27,673 nucleotides of DNA from Gnetum montanum (taxonomy: Eukaryota > Streptophyta > Gnetopsida > Gnetales > Gnetaceae). This document shows, one piece after another, positions 18,759 to 27,673 of the stretch. Below the pieces are notes generated by a model. The model saw only the letters and a list, made by a program, of their open reading frames with translations, was not told the DNA's origin and did not search any database. The translations under genes and the position numbers were made by a program. The stretch's first letter is position 1; every line of letters starts with the position of its first letter. The DNA lies in NCBI GenBank assembly GCA_015680685.1, contig MNCI01003813.1, positions 110,368 to 138,040 of the forward strand. Reading direction: 5' to 3'.

Positions 18759-19475
18759 CTTCTATTGGGAATTCTTCATTTAATAGTTCTTGAAAATAAT
18801 TTTTCCACCTATCTAAGATTTCATAATCTTTTACCAAAATCTTTCATTTGCTTCCTTGATGCATTTTACATTATCAGTGTCCTTACATTTCTTGTTTCTA
18901 ATTTTTGCTAGTTTATAAATAGATTTTTCTCCTTTCTTTATTCCTAAATTCTCATAAAAGCTACCCAAGACCTTATGTTTGGCTTTCACTATTGTTATGA
19001 TTGCCTCCTTCTTTGTCATTTTGTATATCAACCTACTTTTTTAGCTATTACTTTATTGCCATTCTTTAAAGTATTTTTATTCTTATCTTGGATAACATGG
19101 TGCACTTCATCACTCCACCATCATGTCTTCTTTGGGATGTATTTTTTGCCTTTTCTTCTACCCGAAATATTATTTCTAATTTTTTGAATGCAACTTTTAT
19201 TTGGCCTCAAATTAAATTTGCAAAGCAATCCCAATTCGAGATGACTTCATGAAGCCATTATTCTCCAAATGGAATAATGTTATCTTTCTTTAAATTCATC
19301 ATTTTTATGCATTTAGTCCCTTTTCTTGTGGTACTTTTAAAGCTTTGTATAGATAAATCAATGACCATTGGTCAATGCTAAGTTCTGAGACACTCTCCAA
19401 GGATAACCTTTCAGTCTTTACACATAGTCAAATCTCTTTTATATATCAAGAAATAATCAAGTACATTGAATGATA
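18759..19475 (-). pseudogene. RTE LINE 1: endonuclease end and linker
   Basis: The - strand reads, from high to low coordinates, LDYFLIYKRDLTMCKD and KVIPGE (about 19465-19395), the end of the RTE endonuclease. The W-W-N-E-like region is decayed (about 19150-19100). An open stretch at 19031-18831 follows: AKHKVLGSFYENLGIKKGEK, SIYKLAKIRNKKCKDTDN, VKCIKEANERFW. Then VKDYEILDRWKNYFQELLN runs down to the solo LTR. These are the usual segments between endonuclease and RT in plant RTE elements. No ORF is intact. The element is cut on its 3' side by the solo LTR and copy B. Confidence 0.8.
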
Positions 19476-19929
19476 ATAAGTATTGTGGGAGGAAGGAAAA
19501 AGGCCAACCCAACATAATTTGAAGAACATGAAGGAACATTAACTTGTAATGTTTTACATGCATGATGCTTATGAAATAATGAGACAACTAATTGAGTCAA
19601 CTTCTCATTAGCATCATTAAGTATATTTCATTCATCAAAACTCGATATCATATCATTATGTTGATATAGTATCATTTCATTTACATTGGAATATACTTTG
19701 AATAATAAACAAAGATAATGTTAAAGCTTCTACTACAAAAATAATGTGATCCTATGTTAAAATATGATATCATGTTAAATTTGGAAATGAAAATGGAGAT
19801 AGAAAAACTTAATTACATCCCACAGAGATCACCAAGCATCTATAGAATACACAAAATTTTTTAACAAGGCTTTGATATGATCATGAGGGGTCTTGAATAT
19901 CCCATAAAAAATGATACAAAGTTGACAAC

Positions 19930-19996
19930 TCCAACTCAAAATTGAACTTGTGACCTTAGGTTAGTATGTCGAGACTCTTATGACTAAGCTAACATG
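19930..19996 (-). repeat. tRNA-derived SINE head 1
   Basis: On the - strand an A-box-like TTAGCTTAGTCATAAGAG (19992-19975) is followed 43 nt later by a B-box-like AAGTTCAATTTTGA (19949-19936), the spacing found in tRNAs. The 3' body is not defined. Confidence 0.55.
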
Positions 19997-20295
19997 CAAT
20001 TGTTTAATAAAAGATTATACGAAAAAATTATTAAGGAATTGTAGAAATTAATGGTGCCTTTTAAAATCTCTTAATTTATTTTATTTTTTATTACCAAGGC
20101 CTTCCACTAAGTCCTCTTACAATATCTATGTTCAACAATAATATGTATACCCATTGCAAGATTTGGAAACTTCATTGTACATCTATTTTCCAATAAAAAG
20201 AACATAATTATGATCATCCTTTAGGATTTAGATATCAAATTAATATGTTGGTTTTACTTAGAGCTTCAAGTAAGAAAACTTCTAAAATAATGATG

Positions 20296-20352
20296 TGTTA
20301 GCCTAGTGGTATGAGCTTAGCTTGCTAATCCTAGGTCATAAGTTCAATTCTA
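20296..20352 (+). repeat. tRNA-derived SINE head 2
   Basis: A box TTAGCCTAGTGGTATGAGC at 20298-20316 and B box AAGTTCAATTC at 20340-20350, with tRNA-like spacing. This is the best preserved of the five heads. The acceptor-stem complement is missing, so it is not a tRNA gene. Confidence 0.6.
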
Positions 20353-20711
20353 CTCTATAGCACTAAGTTATAAACTTCTATAAATCTTAGGGTATACCTA
20401 TGTTTCACATATTTCACATTCCAACACCTATCAAGAAAACTTATAATGAAGGTTGAATATTTAATTCATTTCTTGAAGTATTAATTCTTTTTATATTTTT
20501 GGATTCATGTAAAAGCAAAGCTAATAACTTCTATTACAATTTATATCTTATTTCTAATGGTTGCATTCGTTTTTCTTTCAAATCAGCTTTTTCCTGTTTT
20601 TTTTTACAAGTAATCTTTTAGTAAGAAATAAAACCTATGAAGGCCCTTCTCAATAAGATCAAGGCCTAATCTATTTCCTATCCTAGAAAGGATGATTAAT
20701 TGTAACTAAGA

Positions 20712-21605
20712 ATCATCATCATCTTCCTAGCCTTGTCCTAATAAAATAGGGTCAACTACATTAGTTCTTTTTTTGTCATTTGCCTCTATGAAGAGATGGA
20801 AGTTTGTTTATTTGTAGTTTCTTCAAATCACCTTGAAGCATTTTTTTTACATGTCTTATTTGAGCTTCCTTTTGGTAGCTTTCCTAGAATAATTATGTAG
20901 CAATCTTTGCTTATAGGCTCATTATTTAATCTTCTTTGCATACTTCCAAACTGTCTAAGCCATCATTCTTGTAGCTTATTTGAAATACAAGCCACTCCAA
21001 GTCTTCTTCTAATGTTTTTATTATGTAGTTTATCTCTTCTAATAACATTCAACATCCATCAAAGCATTCCATTTCTACCACACTAATTTGTTATTCATGA
21101 CTTTTTTGTATTGCCCAACATTCATTACCATATAAGATAGAAGGCCTCATTATTATCTTGTAAAATTTCCCCTTTAATTTTATTGGTATTCTATTATCAC
21201 ATAAAATACCACTTATCATTTCCCTTTTGACTATCTTGCCTCAATTCTATTACTAATATCTTCATCAATTTCACCCTCTAATTAGAGGATTGATCCTAAG
21301 TAGCAAATTGTTTGGAGTAAGGGATTTTTTTTTTGCCTTGAAGATTTACTTCTATTTTACTACTATTTATGATGTGATTAAAATTACATTCTATATATTT
21401 TGTCTTACTTCTACTAATTTTTAAGCCTTTTGATTCTAGAGCATGTCTTCACTTCTCCATTTTAGCAACAATATTTTCTTGAGATATATCCATCAACACA
21501 ATATTATCTTCAAATAGCATACACCAAAAGATTTCCTTTATTAATTCATCCATAACGATACCAAATAAGTACATGTTAATTCCAGGCCCTTGATGTAGAC
21601 CCACT
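20712..21605 (-). pseudogene. RTE LINE 2, 5'-truncated, RT to 3' end
   Basis: The - strand begins inside RT with VGLHQGPGINMYLFGIVMDE (21600-21545), the usual G-L-H-Q-G-S-x-L-S-P-Y-L-F region, then WCMLFEDNIVLMDIS, where F-A-D-D has become FEDN, so a catalytic Asp is lost. LESKGLKISRSKTKYIEC follows, and later LRQFGSMQRRLNNEP (near 20960-20920), the L-R-W-F-G-H-V-Q-R-R-P motif at the C-terminus. The 3' end has GTTGACCCTATTTTATTAGG and a GATGATGAT tail (20725-20712), the form typical of plant RTE 3' ends. The 5' break near 21605 is the common LINE truncation. Many stops and shifts are present. Confidence 0.85.
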
Positions 21606-22240
21606 ATGATTATAACTAATGATGAAAATCTAAAAAGGCATCACCGAAGCTATTAGACTCTTGCTTTATAGTCTCTTTTATGTTGATGTTTTGATGTACT
21701 CAGAATTTTTTATTTTATTTTATTTAAGGATTTGACAACAAATAGAATTTCAAAGTTTCTTCTATAAGTTGGGATTGCCTATGAAGAATTTTTGGTTGGT
21801 AATATATATTATAAGAAATTTTCTTTTTCAAGATTTATTTCTCAAATTCAACAAGAATATTTACTCTATGAAATGCAACTACAATTTTATTCTTATTTAA
21901 AATTTAGAAACTTAAAAATAATAAAATTTTTAACATCATGATTGAACATATAGTCAAATAATTTTAAGTTCTAATATTCCCTACCTTTACATCTCTTAGG
22001 TTCAAGCTTTTTTTTTCACTTCAACTATTGCTTTTCAAGATATTTCATTACCATATACTTACTAGCTAAATTTCTTTAAAAGGTTAAAAATGACTTTTCT
22101 TGTTAAAAGCTAGGGTATGTGCTCCTTTTTTGTATGAAAAATCTTTACGAAGAATGAAAAACTCAAGAAACATGATAATAACAAACCCATAATAAAAAAG
22201 ATGATAAGATTACTATTATGATTAACTTAAGAAATAATGA

Positions 22241-22300
22241 GCCATTAGCTTAGTAGTAACAATCTTGGCATAGAAGCCATATGTCACTAATTTAGTAGAC
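22241..22300 (+). repeat. tRNA-derived SINE head 3, weak
   Basis: A-box-like TTAGCTTAGTAGTAA starts at 22245. A degenerate B-box-like CACTAATTTAG lies about 41 nt downstream. Weaker than heads 1 and 2. Confidence 0.35.
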
Positions 22301-22749
22301 AACACTAAATTATGATTTCTTAAAGGTAGCTTAATCCGTTAGTTCATTATTTAACACTATTATGAAAACTAGAGGTTGCTAGTATGTAGGTGCATGTACT
22401 TTGGAAAAAAAAAAACATTTTTCCTCCCAAAAATATTTTTAGCATGATCACTAGTAACAAAGTATAATATTTTTTATATCTTAGGAAGTTATGTTTTATA
22501 TCTTTGATTTTGTTTTATTCATAATAATACTTATTAAAAAAACACATTTCAAGGTGAATCACCTTTTTTAATTTCTTAAGAATTAGAGAGATTAGTGCTT
22601 ACATTTTTTACTATTCTTGTTGTACTCATAAAGTTTTTATTTTATATAAAAAGACATCACTGACTTCAAATGACTAAGAATTTTATGTAACTTGTTCTTG
22701 TAACGAATGAACTTTTCATGTTCATATTCTTATACATACTTTACATAAT

Positions 22750-22907
22750 ACAAATTATACAATTAAAATATCTCATGGGTTAAGAATTAATTAATATAAT
22801 TTGCATAAATTATTTATCCTCAACATATACAAATTATGCAATTGAACTATCTTATGGGTTAAAGATTAATTAATATAATTTGCATAAATTATTTATCCTC
22901 AACATAT
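22750..22907 (+). repeat. 79-bp tandem duplication
   Basis: Copies 22750-22828 and 22829-22907 both run from ACAAATTAT to CCTCAACATAT. They differ at only a few positions, so the duplication is recent relative to its surroundings. Confidence 0.9.
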
Positions 22908-23106
22908 TTCATTATAATCATTGCATTGTAACTAAAAATATAACGATTGTAAGCCAACATAGTTAATTTAAGCGTATGTCACAAATAATGTTGGATTATC
23001 AGAGCTATAACCTATTTAGAATGAGTTAATTATCATAGTAGATAAAGTTAAAAGTATTTATCATTGCTAGTAATATATTAAAAATTAAAATTACTATTCC
23101 ATGAAA

Positions 23107-23166
23107 TGTTAGCCTATTGGTAAGACTCTTGTTTTCAAAACTCTGAGTTATGTGTAAGTTTCATGT
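23107..23166 (+). repeat. tRNA-derived SINE head 4
   Basis: A-box-like TTAGCCTATTGGTAAGAC at 23109-23126. A B-box-like TAAGTTTCATG lies about 46 nt downstream. The start is close to that of head 2 (TGTTAGCCTA). Confidence 0.45.
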
Positions 23167-23543
23167 TCATTATATATCTTGAGGGTACATAACATCATCT
23201 AGTTCCAATGCTAACCCTCATGTTCCTTTCCAATAATAAAATTATACATTTGATAATATAATGTAATGTTTATTCATTTTTTTGTTTAAGAAATTCATAA
23301 AATTTAAAATCCAAAGGTGAGTACTAACAAAACTCCAATTATAATATTTACAAATGTCAAAATGCAAACAATCAAGAGTGTAAGACAACTAGAGTTATAT
23401 TGAAGACTCATAAGTCATCATAGACTACTAAGTCATATAAAAATTTAATTTGAACAGAGAAGATGGAATTTTTTAAATATAGAAGGATTATCTAACATTG
23501 AATAATCTTACTAGTTGAATTTCCCATTGTACATATAACTAAG

Positions 23544-23592
23544 GATTGCACTCACAACCTCATATTAGAAGTACTATAACAATGAGCTTATA
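23544..23592 (-). repeat. tRNA-derived SINE head 5
   Basis: On the - strand an A-box-like AAGCTCATTGTTATAGTACT (23590-23571) and a B-box-like GTTGTGAGTGCAATCC (about 23559-23544). The B-box resembles G-T-T-C-R-A-T-C-C with one or two changes. Confidence 0.4.
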
Positions 23593-23884
23593 ATAAGCTC
23601 AACTATGCTCATGTTTATTATAAATGATCAAAAAAATCCAAAATGTTTTTAGCAATTAATTCAAAGCTTACTTAAAGATATTGAAAATTTCTATCAAATT
23701 TTGTTTAACACCAATGACAAACTAGGAGAATTTCATCATAGTGAAAATACATTATTTATTTCTTTTGATGACATCCTCTAAAGGATAAAATGCTAGCATG
23801 AGGAAAATTTGCTAATATAAATAACTTATATGAAGAAATGTTTAAATGGAAAATGCCATTGGTATATAATGTCATTTGGAATAA

Positions 23885-24017
23885 GTTAATTTTAGTTATA
23901 AATGTGGGGTTAGAAAAGAAATAGTGCATAAAAAGCACAAATACAATTTCTTATGCACTATTTCTTAAGCACAAAGTTAATTTTTTTTCTAACCCCACAT
24001 TTATAACTAAAATTAAC
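23885..24017. repeat. Foldback element with perfect 33-bp and 14-bp arms
   Basis: Outer arms 23885-23917 and 23985-24017 are perfect inverted repeats of 33 bp (outer end GTTAATTTTAG, inner end GGGGTTAGAAAA). Inner arms 23918-23931 and 23951-23964 (GAAATAGTGCATAA) are perfect over 14 bp. The right side has 20 extra bases between its arms. TAA flanks both ends (23882-23884 and 24018-24020), which would suit a Tourist/Harbinger-type MITE, but the terminal bases are not a known MITE end. A template-switch origin is equally possible. Confidence 0.8.
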
Positions 24018-24069
24018 TAAAATAATTATAGAATGATTATAATTAGCATTATATTCTTACCAAGCTTTT

Positions 24070-24775
24070 GGGCACTAGACGAGAACCTATGCTTCCAAGA
24101 TCGATTGAAGGAAAAAAAGATACATTGACTTTTCCAAGCATGATTTAGGCAACAACATTCTATCATAAACCCCATCTCATCACTTTAAAATATCATACTA
24201 ATAGTGCAAAAGGTCCATATAAGAAAACATTTATATAGTTCGTATATGTCTCCAAGGCCTATGATTCGGTCATTCAACGTAAGTTATAAAGGAACTTAGA
24301 AAATTTATAAATTTCTAACACACTATTATTTGCCATAAAAATTTTACAAAGAGGTATGCATTTAATTTCCAAATGGTCAAGAAAGAAGTTTTATTTAATA
24401 GTTTTTTTATGTAAAACAAAGATATCCTCTTTTTGCTAATTTATTTGGGCTTTTTGTTGATGAAGTTGAAAAATAAATGTATAAAATGCGAACTATAAGT
24501 TGATGATGTCTTAATTTTAAATTCAATAGAAGGATTACAACAAATGCTAAATAACTTTTTCCACCATTCAAAAATGAAAGTCAATGCCCAAAAACTTAAA
24601 ATCATGATTTCTAGCATATTTAATAAGATATATAATTTCACTATAGCAAATGAGCATGTAAACATAACTTCTTATTATAAATATTTTTGCTTAGAATGCT
24701 TTTATAATTACAAATGGAATCAGTGCATTCCTCAAAGAGTTTTAACTGGTATGAACGCCTTGTGTACTTAAATAG
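24070..24775 (+). pseudogene. LINE reverse transcriptase fragment, + strand
   Basis: The + strand reads KPHLITLKYH (about 24170-24200), VYVSKAYDSVIQRKL (about 24240-24285), then, after shifts, PLFANLFGLFVDEVEK (about 24430-24476), matching P-L-S-P-T-L-F-G-L-F-I-D-E-V-E of one plant LINE type. VDDVLILNSIEGLQQML follows near 24498-24552, where the usual A-D-D catalytic site reads VDD. KMKVNAQKLKIMI (the V-N-x-x-K-T-K-x-M region) and a Y-K-Y segment run down to GMNALCT and a stop at 24769-24771. From 24544 to 24771 the frame stays open. It differs from the RTE copies in motif and strand. LTR C begins 34 bp after the last recognisable codon, so copy C may have inserted into this LINE. Confidence 0.75.
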
Positions 24776-24805
24776 TAACATGTGAGAGGGAATATTCTAG
24801 CTTGG

Positions 24806-25648
24806 TGATCAGCGGCAAGGTACCCATACACTCAACCATACAGATACAAGTGTTTCACACACGATCGAGTCGAAATCCGCAGACGGGCTAGTTGTGGTAT
24901 CTAGATAGTTACTTGCTAATCGTTGTTCACTGTCTTCCAACCTAGACTAGTATTTGCTTTGTCATATATGGTTTAGTCCAGAGTGACGTGTATGATGTGG
25001 TTTCTAACCTAGTGCTACTCCTAGAGGCAATGGAAAATAACTTGAATTAAGCTAGGACGAAAAGGGGGAGAGAGTTAAACTAAGAAGAGATAGGGAGAGA
25101 GGATCTAAGCTAGCCTAAGTGTAATGAGCAACCATTCCTTAATCATTCGTACACATCTTAGGCCTCGTGCATGACTACCACTGGGATTACCAAGTACGCT
25201 ACTAGGATACCAAGCAGTCACATGTAAATGCTCGTGATTAAGTCGTACTCATTTTGCGTTTAATAATAATTAAAATCAAGTAATTAAACTAAGTGAATGT
25301 TGCAATGATGAAGTAATCTTGATCTTTATTTCTGGTCATGTGCATATCCAAGTACATCACACTCGAATAAAGGATGTCGTACAATTACAATCATCACACT
25401 ATGGGTATGCACTAGGAGAAAGGGTTGAGAGGAACTAAAAAATGAACTAACTTCTATCTACTAACTCAAAAACTAACTATCTCAAAACTAACTTCTCTCA
25501 TGTGCCTACATGTGTATTTATAGGCTCACATAGGAGTCACGATATCGTGTATCTGATATTGTTATTTGGGCTGTGATATCGTGTACCCGATATCATGGAT
25601 TCGATATCAGGGGTCTGATATCATAGCCTGATGAATCACGATTCATCA
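24806..25648 (-). mobile_element. 3' LTR of copy C (Ty3/gypsy)
   Basis: 843 bp. On the - strand it starts TGATGAATCGTGATTCATCA (25648), itself nearly palindromic, and ends GCCGCTGATCA (24806). U3 is about 125 bp with five GATATC-type sites, including the perfect palindrome CACGATATCGTG (25538-25549). TATAAATA is at 25522-25515. R has CTTTATT (25372-25366) and AATAAAGAT (25330-25322). U5 resembles the solo LTR, including GTCATGCACGAGG. The polypurine tract on its right shows that the internal region extends rightward. The left flank CTTGG (24801-24805) is the expected target duplication; its partner is outside the window. Confidence 0.85.
25322..25372 (-). promoter_or_regulatory. Poly(A)-signal hairpin in R, LTR C
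   Basis: CTTTATT and AATAAAG arms flank a 35-nt loop with inner stem CGAGT/ACTTG. There the A-U pair of LTR A is a G-U pair, so pairing is kept. Confidence 0.6.
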
Positions 25649-25681
25649 TACCCCCATGACTGAATGAAAACTCGTCCTCGA
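25649..25681 (-). promoter_or_regulatory. Polypurine tract block, copy C
   Basis: On the - strand TCGAGGACGAGTTTTCATTC is followed by AGTCATGGGGGTA and then LTR start TGATGAATC. It differs from copy A at one base over 33. Confidence 0.85.
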
Positions 25682-25840
25682 GTCAAAATAAGAACGAGCT
25701 CCATGGCTTACATAGTGGATAGGTACGGGATTATTGACTGAAGGGGAATTTATTCATGTTGTAGTGGAGAACTCAATAGAATAAAATTGGGACACAACAA
25801 AAAAAATGCAAAATCATAAAATTACAAAATTTTGTAGAAC

Positions 25841-27036
25841 TCATGTGATTCTAGGTGGCGGTGGCTCCTCCATGGGTTGTTGCCCCTTGTCTTGTGCTCC
25901 AGGTTTTAGAATTTGATGACATTGAAGTAGTGCTTGGAGCTTTTCCTCTTTCGTTCAAGGATTCTGTGCTATCCATGTTGATGCTCCAATGTTTGATGGA
26001 GTTGGCACCTCCCATGGACATGATAGTTGTGGAAACACTTTTTTTGCTTTGACGTATCAAGCTACAAACAATCGTCGTTCCTCCTTGTAGGCTTTGGCTT
26101 TATCCCTGTACTCCTGAAAATTTGTAAGTCATTGAGCCAAGTCTACTGCTACATCTTTTGATCCTTGGTAGCTTACTTTAACCACCTCTAGTTCAAAATT
26201 TATGACTTCCAGCTTCTGCAATGTTTTCTTGTGCTTCGTAAATTCTACTTCATATTTGGCATAGGTGGTAGCTACTTGCCCCTTGAGCTCTATCCTCGAG
26301 CGCCCTGCTATCAACATGGCTAGATTGGCTTACCTCAAGTTTGCCAATTCCATGTACTCTGCGAGGTCTTGAATCTGCAGGTCCCACCTTTTAAGTAATG
26401 CCTAGTGGGCAAATGCATATGTGCCCAATATGGCCCGCCAATCAGTGTGTTGAGTATTGAAAGCATTGATATGGGCATTGGCCATATGGATCTTCTTCTT
26501 AATGACTTGCTTGTACATTCCCACTTGGTCTCAGAAATAGTCCTTTAATTTTTCATGCCAATTGGCCTCATTTTGCCACGCGCTTATTTCAATAACCAAC
26601 TTTTGATAAATTGCACGTACCTCCTCCATTGAGAGTCTAGCCAAATGGTTCATATCTTAATTGACCCTGATCAGTTGTTCTCGTAGCTATTGAAAGTTTT
26701 CTTTGAGAACATTCTTCTGTTTCTCCATAGCAGTCAATCGAAGATTATCAAGAGCAAGCTGTTTATTCTCCTCTTATAAGGCTCTTAGTGCCTTGGCATG
26801 TGCGTAGGTTTGCACTTGTACCTTGGAGACATCCTAGTTAGCCTTCTCTTTCTCTCTACCACTCTTTTATTTTCCACCAAAAATTTATTGAGTTTCTCGG
26901 TCCTGAAGGTATCTAGCTAGTCTACGGGAACAAATTGAGAGGGGTCTCGCTGTGTAGCTTGCAGGGTTACGAGCCTCTCTTAGACTTTTGCTAACTCTAC
27001 TTCTGCGTGCTCAGCCCTAATCTCTGCCATGACCAG
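25841..27036 (-). pseudogene. Copy C 3' ORF, C-terminal coiled-coil part
   Basis: The - strand shows a long charged, Leu/Glu/Lys-rich stretch: MAEIRAEHAEVELAKV (from 27030), QERLVTLQATQRDPSQFVPV, LDTFRTEKLNKFLVENKRV (homologous to copy A residues 116-134), YAHAKALRAL, LARLSMEEVRAIYQKL, an open frame 26317-26129 (IELKGQVATTYAKYEVEF), and finally EEKLQALLQCHQ and GQQPMEEPPPPRIT before TGA at 25843-25841. Several stops and shifts occur. It resembles a long coiled-coil protein; no membrane helix is seen. The N-terminal domain present in copies A and B is absent because different DNA begins at about 27037. Confidence 0.65.
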
Positions 27037-27100
27037 TGAAACACCGGGAAAATTACGGGTCGGCCTCAGGCGAAGATTCGTAATTTGAGCGAGAACGCGC

Positions 27101-27420
27101 CTCGAATTTGTCTAAGGACAAGCCTACGCTCCATCACGCACGGCAGCGTAATGAGCGTAATAGGCTCCAAGACAATTAAAGGCGAATTTGTCTAAGGACA
27201 AGTTTACGCTCCATCACGCACGGCAGCGTAATGAGCGTAATAGGCTGCAAGACAGTTAAAGGCGAATTTGTCTAAGGACAAGTTTACGCTCCATCACGCA
27301 CGGCAGCGTAATGAGCGTAATAGGCTCCAAGACAATTAAAGGCGAATTTGTCTAAGGACAAGTTTACGCTCCACCATGCACGGCAGCGTAATGAGTGTAA
27401 TAGGCTCCAGGAAAGTTCAA
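27101..27420 (+). repeat. Four direct repeats of exactly 80 bp
   Basis: Units 27101-27180, 27181-27260, 27261-27340 and 27341-27420. Each has GAATTTGTCTAAGGACAAG, then a 37-bp palindrome, then TAGGCT and a purine-rich end. Units 2 and 3 differ at only a couple of bases. Unit 4 has the most changes and leads into unrelated sequence. Confidence 0.95.
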
Positions 27421-27673
27421 AGCAAAATCCAGAGAAACACGACGGGTTGGCACTTGTTCTCGCAACGCTTAAACAACTGATCTGTACGCGCGTTACGCGA
27501 CGATGCGTGCTCGTGCGTAGGTCAGAATGCAAGCACGCGCTCATCACGCTTCGTCACGCACAGCTGCGTGATGAGCGTAAGTTACACTTTGATGGCACTC
27601 CACCGCGGGTAGCTACGTAGAGAGTGTATGTTACATTTACGCTGCGTCACGCACAGTTGCGTGATGAGCGTAA
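27124..27673. repeat. Six copies of a 37-bp imperfect palindrome
   Basis: Copies at 27124-27160, 27204-27240, 27284-27320, 27364-27400, 27544-27580 and 27637-27673. The ideal outer arms are TTACGCT and AGCGTAA, with inner arms TCACGCA and TGCGTGA. The last copy pairs perfectly in both arm sets. The first four lie in the 80-bp units. The last two are outside the array with different flanks, so the palindrome itself is the conserved unit. Confidence 0.9.

Larger units (their letters stand above)
19476..20711. other. AT-rich background with two SINE heads; no gene
   Basis: Apart from the SINE-like heads at 19930-19996 and 20296-20352, I see no coding motif and no long open frame. Part of 19476-19560 may be diverged RTE endonuclease. 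Confidence 0.5.
21606..24069. other. AT-rich background with SINE heads, a tandem duplication and a foldback; no gene
   Basis: No coding motif found on either strand. The supported structures are SINE-like heads (22241-22300, 23107-23166, 23544-23592), a 79-bp tandem duplication (22750-22907) and a foldback (23885-24017), listed separately. Confidence 0.5.
27037..27673 (+). mobile_element. Putative start of a younger LTR or other inserted element
   Basis: At 27037 the coding similarity of the copy C 3' ORF stops and the base composition becomes GC-richer. The new sequence starts TGAAACACCGGGAAAATTAC, compatible with an LTR that begins TG, and ACCAG (27032-27036) could be the left target duplication. 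The right end is outside the window, so this is unproven. It contains 80-bp direct repeats and 37-bp palindromes. CpG is common here, unlike in the decayed surroundings, which suggests a younger insertion. Open frames at 27284-27547 (-) and 27348-27620 (+) are opposite-strand readings of the repeats and are not called as genes. Confidence 0.4.

Noticed and set aside
20296-20352. Functional tRNA gene
   Set aside because: The A and B boxes are present, but no acceptor stem or anticodon arm pairs properly.
27101-27420. Regular repeats with palindromes as a CRISPR array
   Set aside because: The whole 80-bp unit repeats, including the parts that would be spacers, and the context is plant nuclear retrotransposons.
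27284-27620. Open frames of 87 and 90 codons on both strands
   Set aside because: They are opposite-strand readings of the 80-bp repeats and palindromes, with no motif.
1-27673. A novel defence or metabolic gene system
   Set aside because: No intact non-transposon gene was found; every recognisable coding segment belongs to LTR elements or LINEs.

Overview
This window looks like intergenic DNA from a large, AT-rich plant nuclear genome. I see no intact host gene, rRNA or functional tRNA gene. It is a graveyard of nested, mostly decayed retrotransposons. A seed plant, perhaps a gymnosperm, fits the very large old Ty3/gypsy elements and the plant RTE LINEs, but the species is an inference. Two single ambiguous bases (1623 and 12142) suggest a draft assembly.

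One Ty3/gypsy family dominates and is present four times. The copies share LTRs starting TGATGA, a TATAAATA box, an R region whose AATAAA signal can pair with an upstream CTTTATT, and a strongly conserved 33-bp block containing the polypurine tract. Copy A (+ strand, 1-3943) shows only its 3' part: spacer, a shortened 3' ORF preceded by a good branch point and splice acceptor, and a 3' LTR. Copy B (- strand, 17553 down to 3944, about 13.6 kb) is nearly complete: 5' LTR, tRNA-Asp-like primer site, gag, protease, RT, RNase H, integrase, a long spacer and a 3' ORF. Its 3' LTR is cut to 75 bp by the LTR of copy A. The third copy is a solo LTR (17672-18753) flanked by a perfect 5-bp duplication, GATGT. 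Copy C (- strand, from 24806 rightward) shows its 3' LTR and the C-terminal part of its 3' ORF, which is then interrupted by a further insertion. Domain order, RT motifs and the primer site place the family near the Athila/Tat group. Copy B cannot be active: RNase H and integrase have lost catalytic Asp residues, RT lacks its fingers region and frames shift repeatedly.

The right half (17.55-24.8 kb) is older host background. It holds an RTE-type LINE on the - strand hit twice by the gypsy family only 118 bp apart, a second 5'-truncated RTE LINE (20712-21605), a different LINE RT fragment on the + strand (24070-24775), five tRNA-like SINE heads and a nearly perfect foldback (23885-24017).

The last 640 bp is different in character: GC-richer, with four 80-bp direct repeats and six copies of a 37-bp imperfect palindrome, one at the very end of the window. 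I interpret it as the start of a younger LTR or similar element inserted into copy C.
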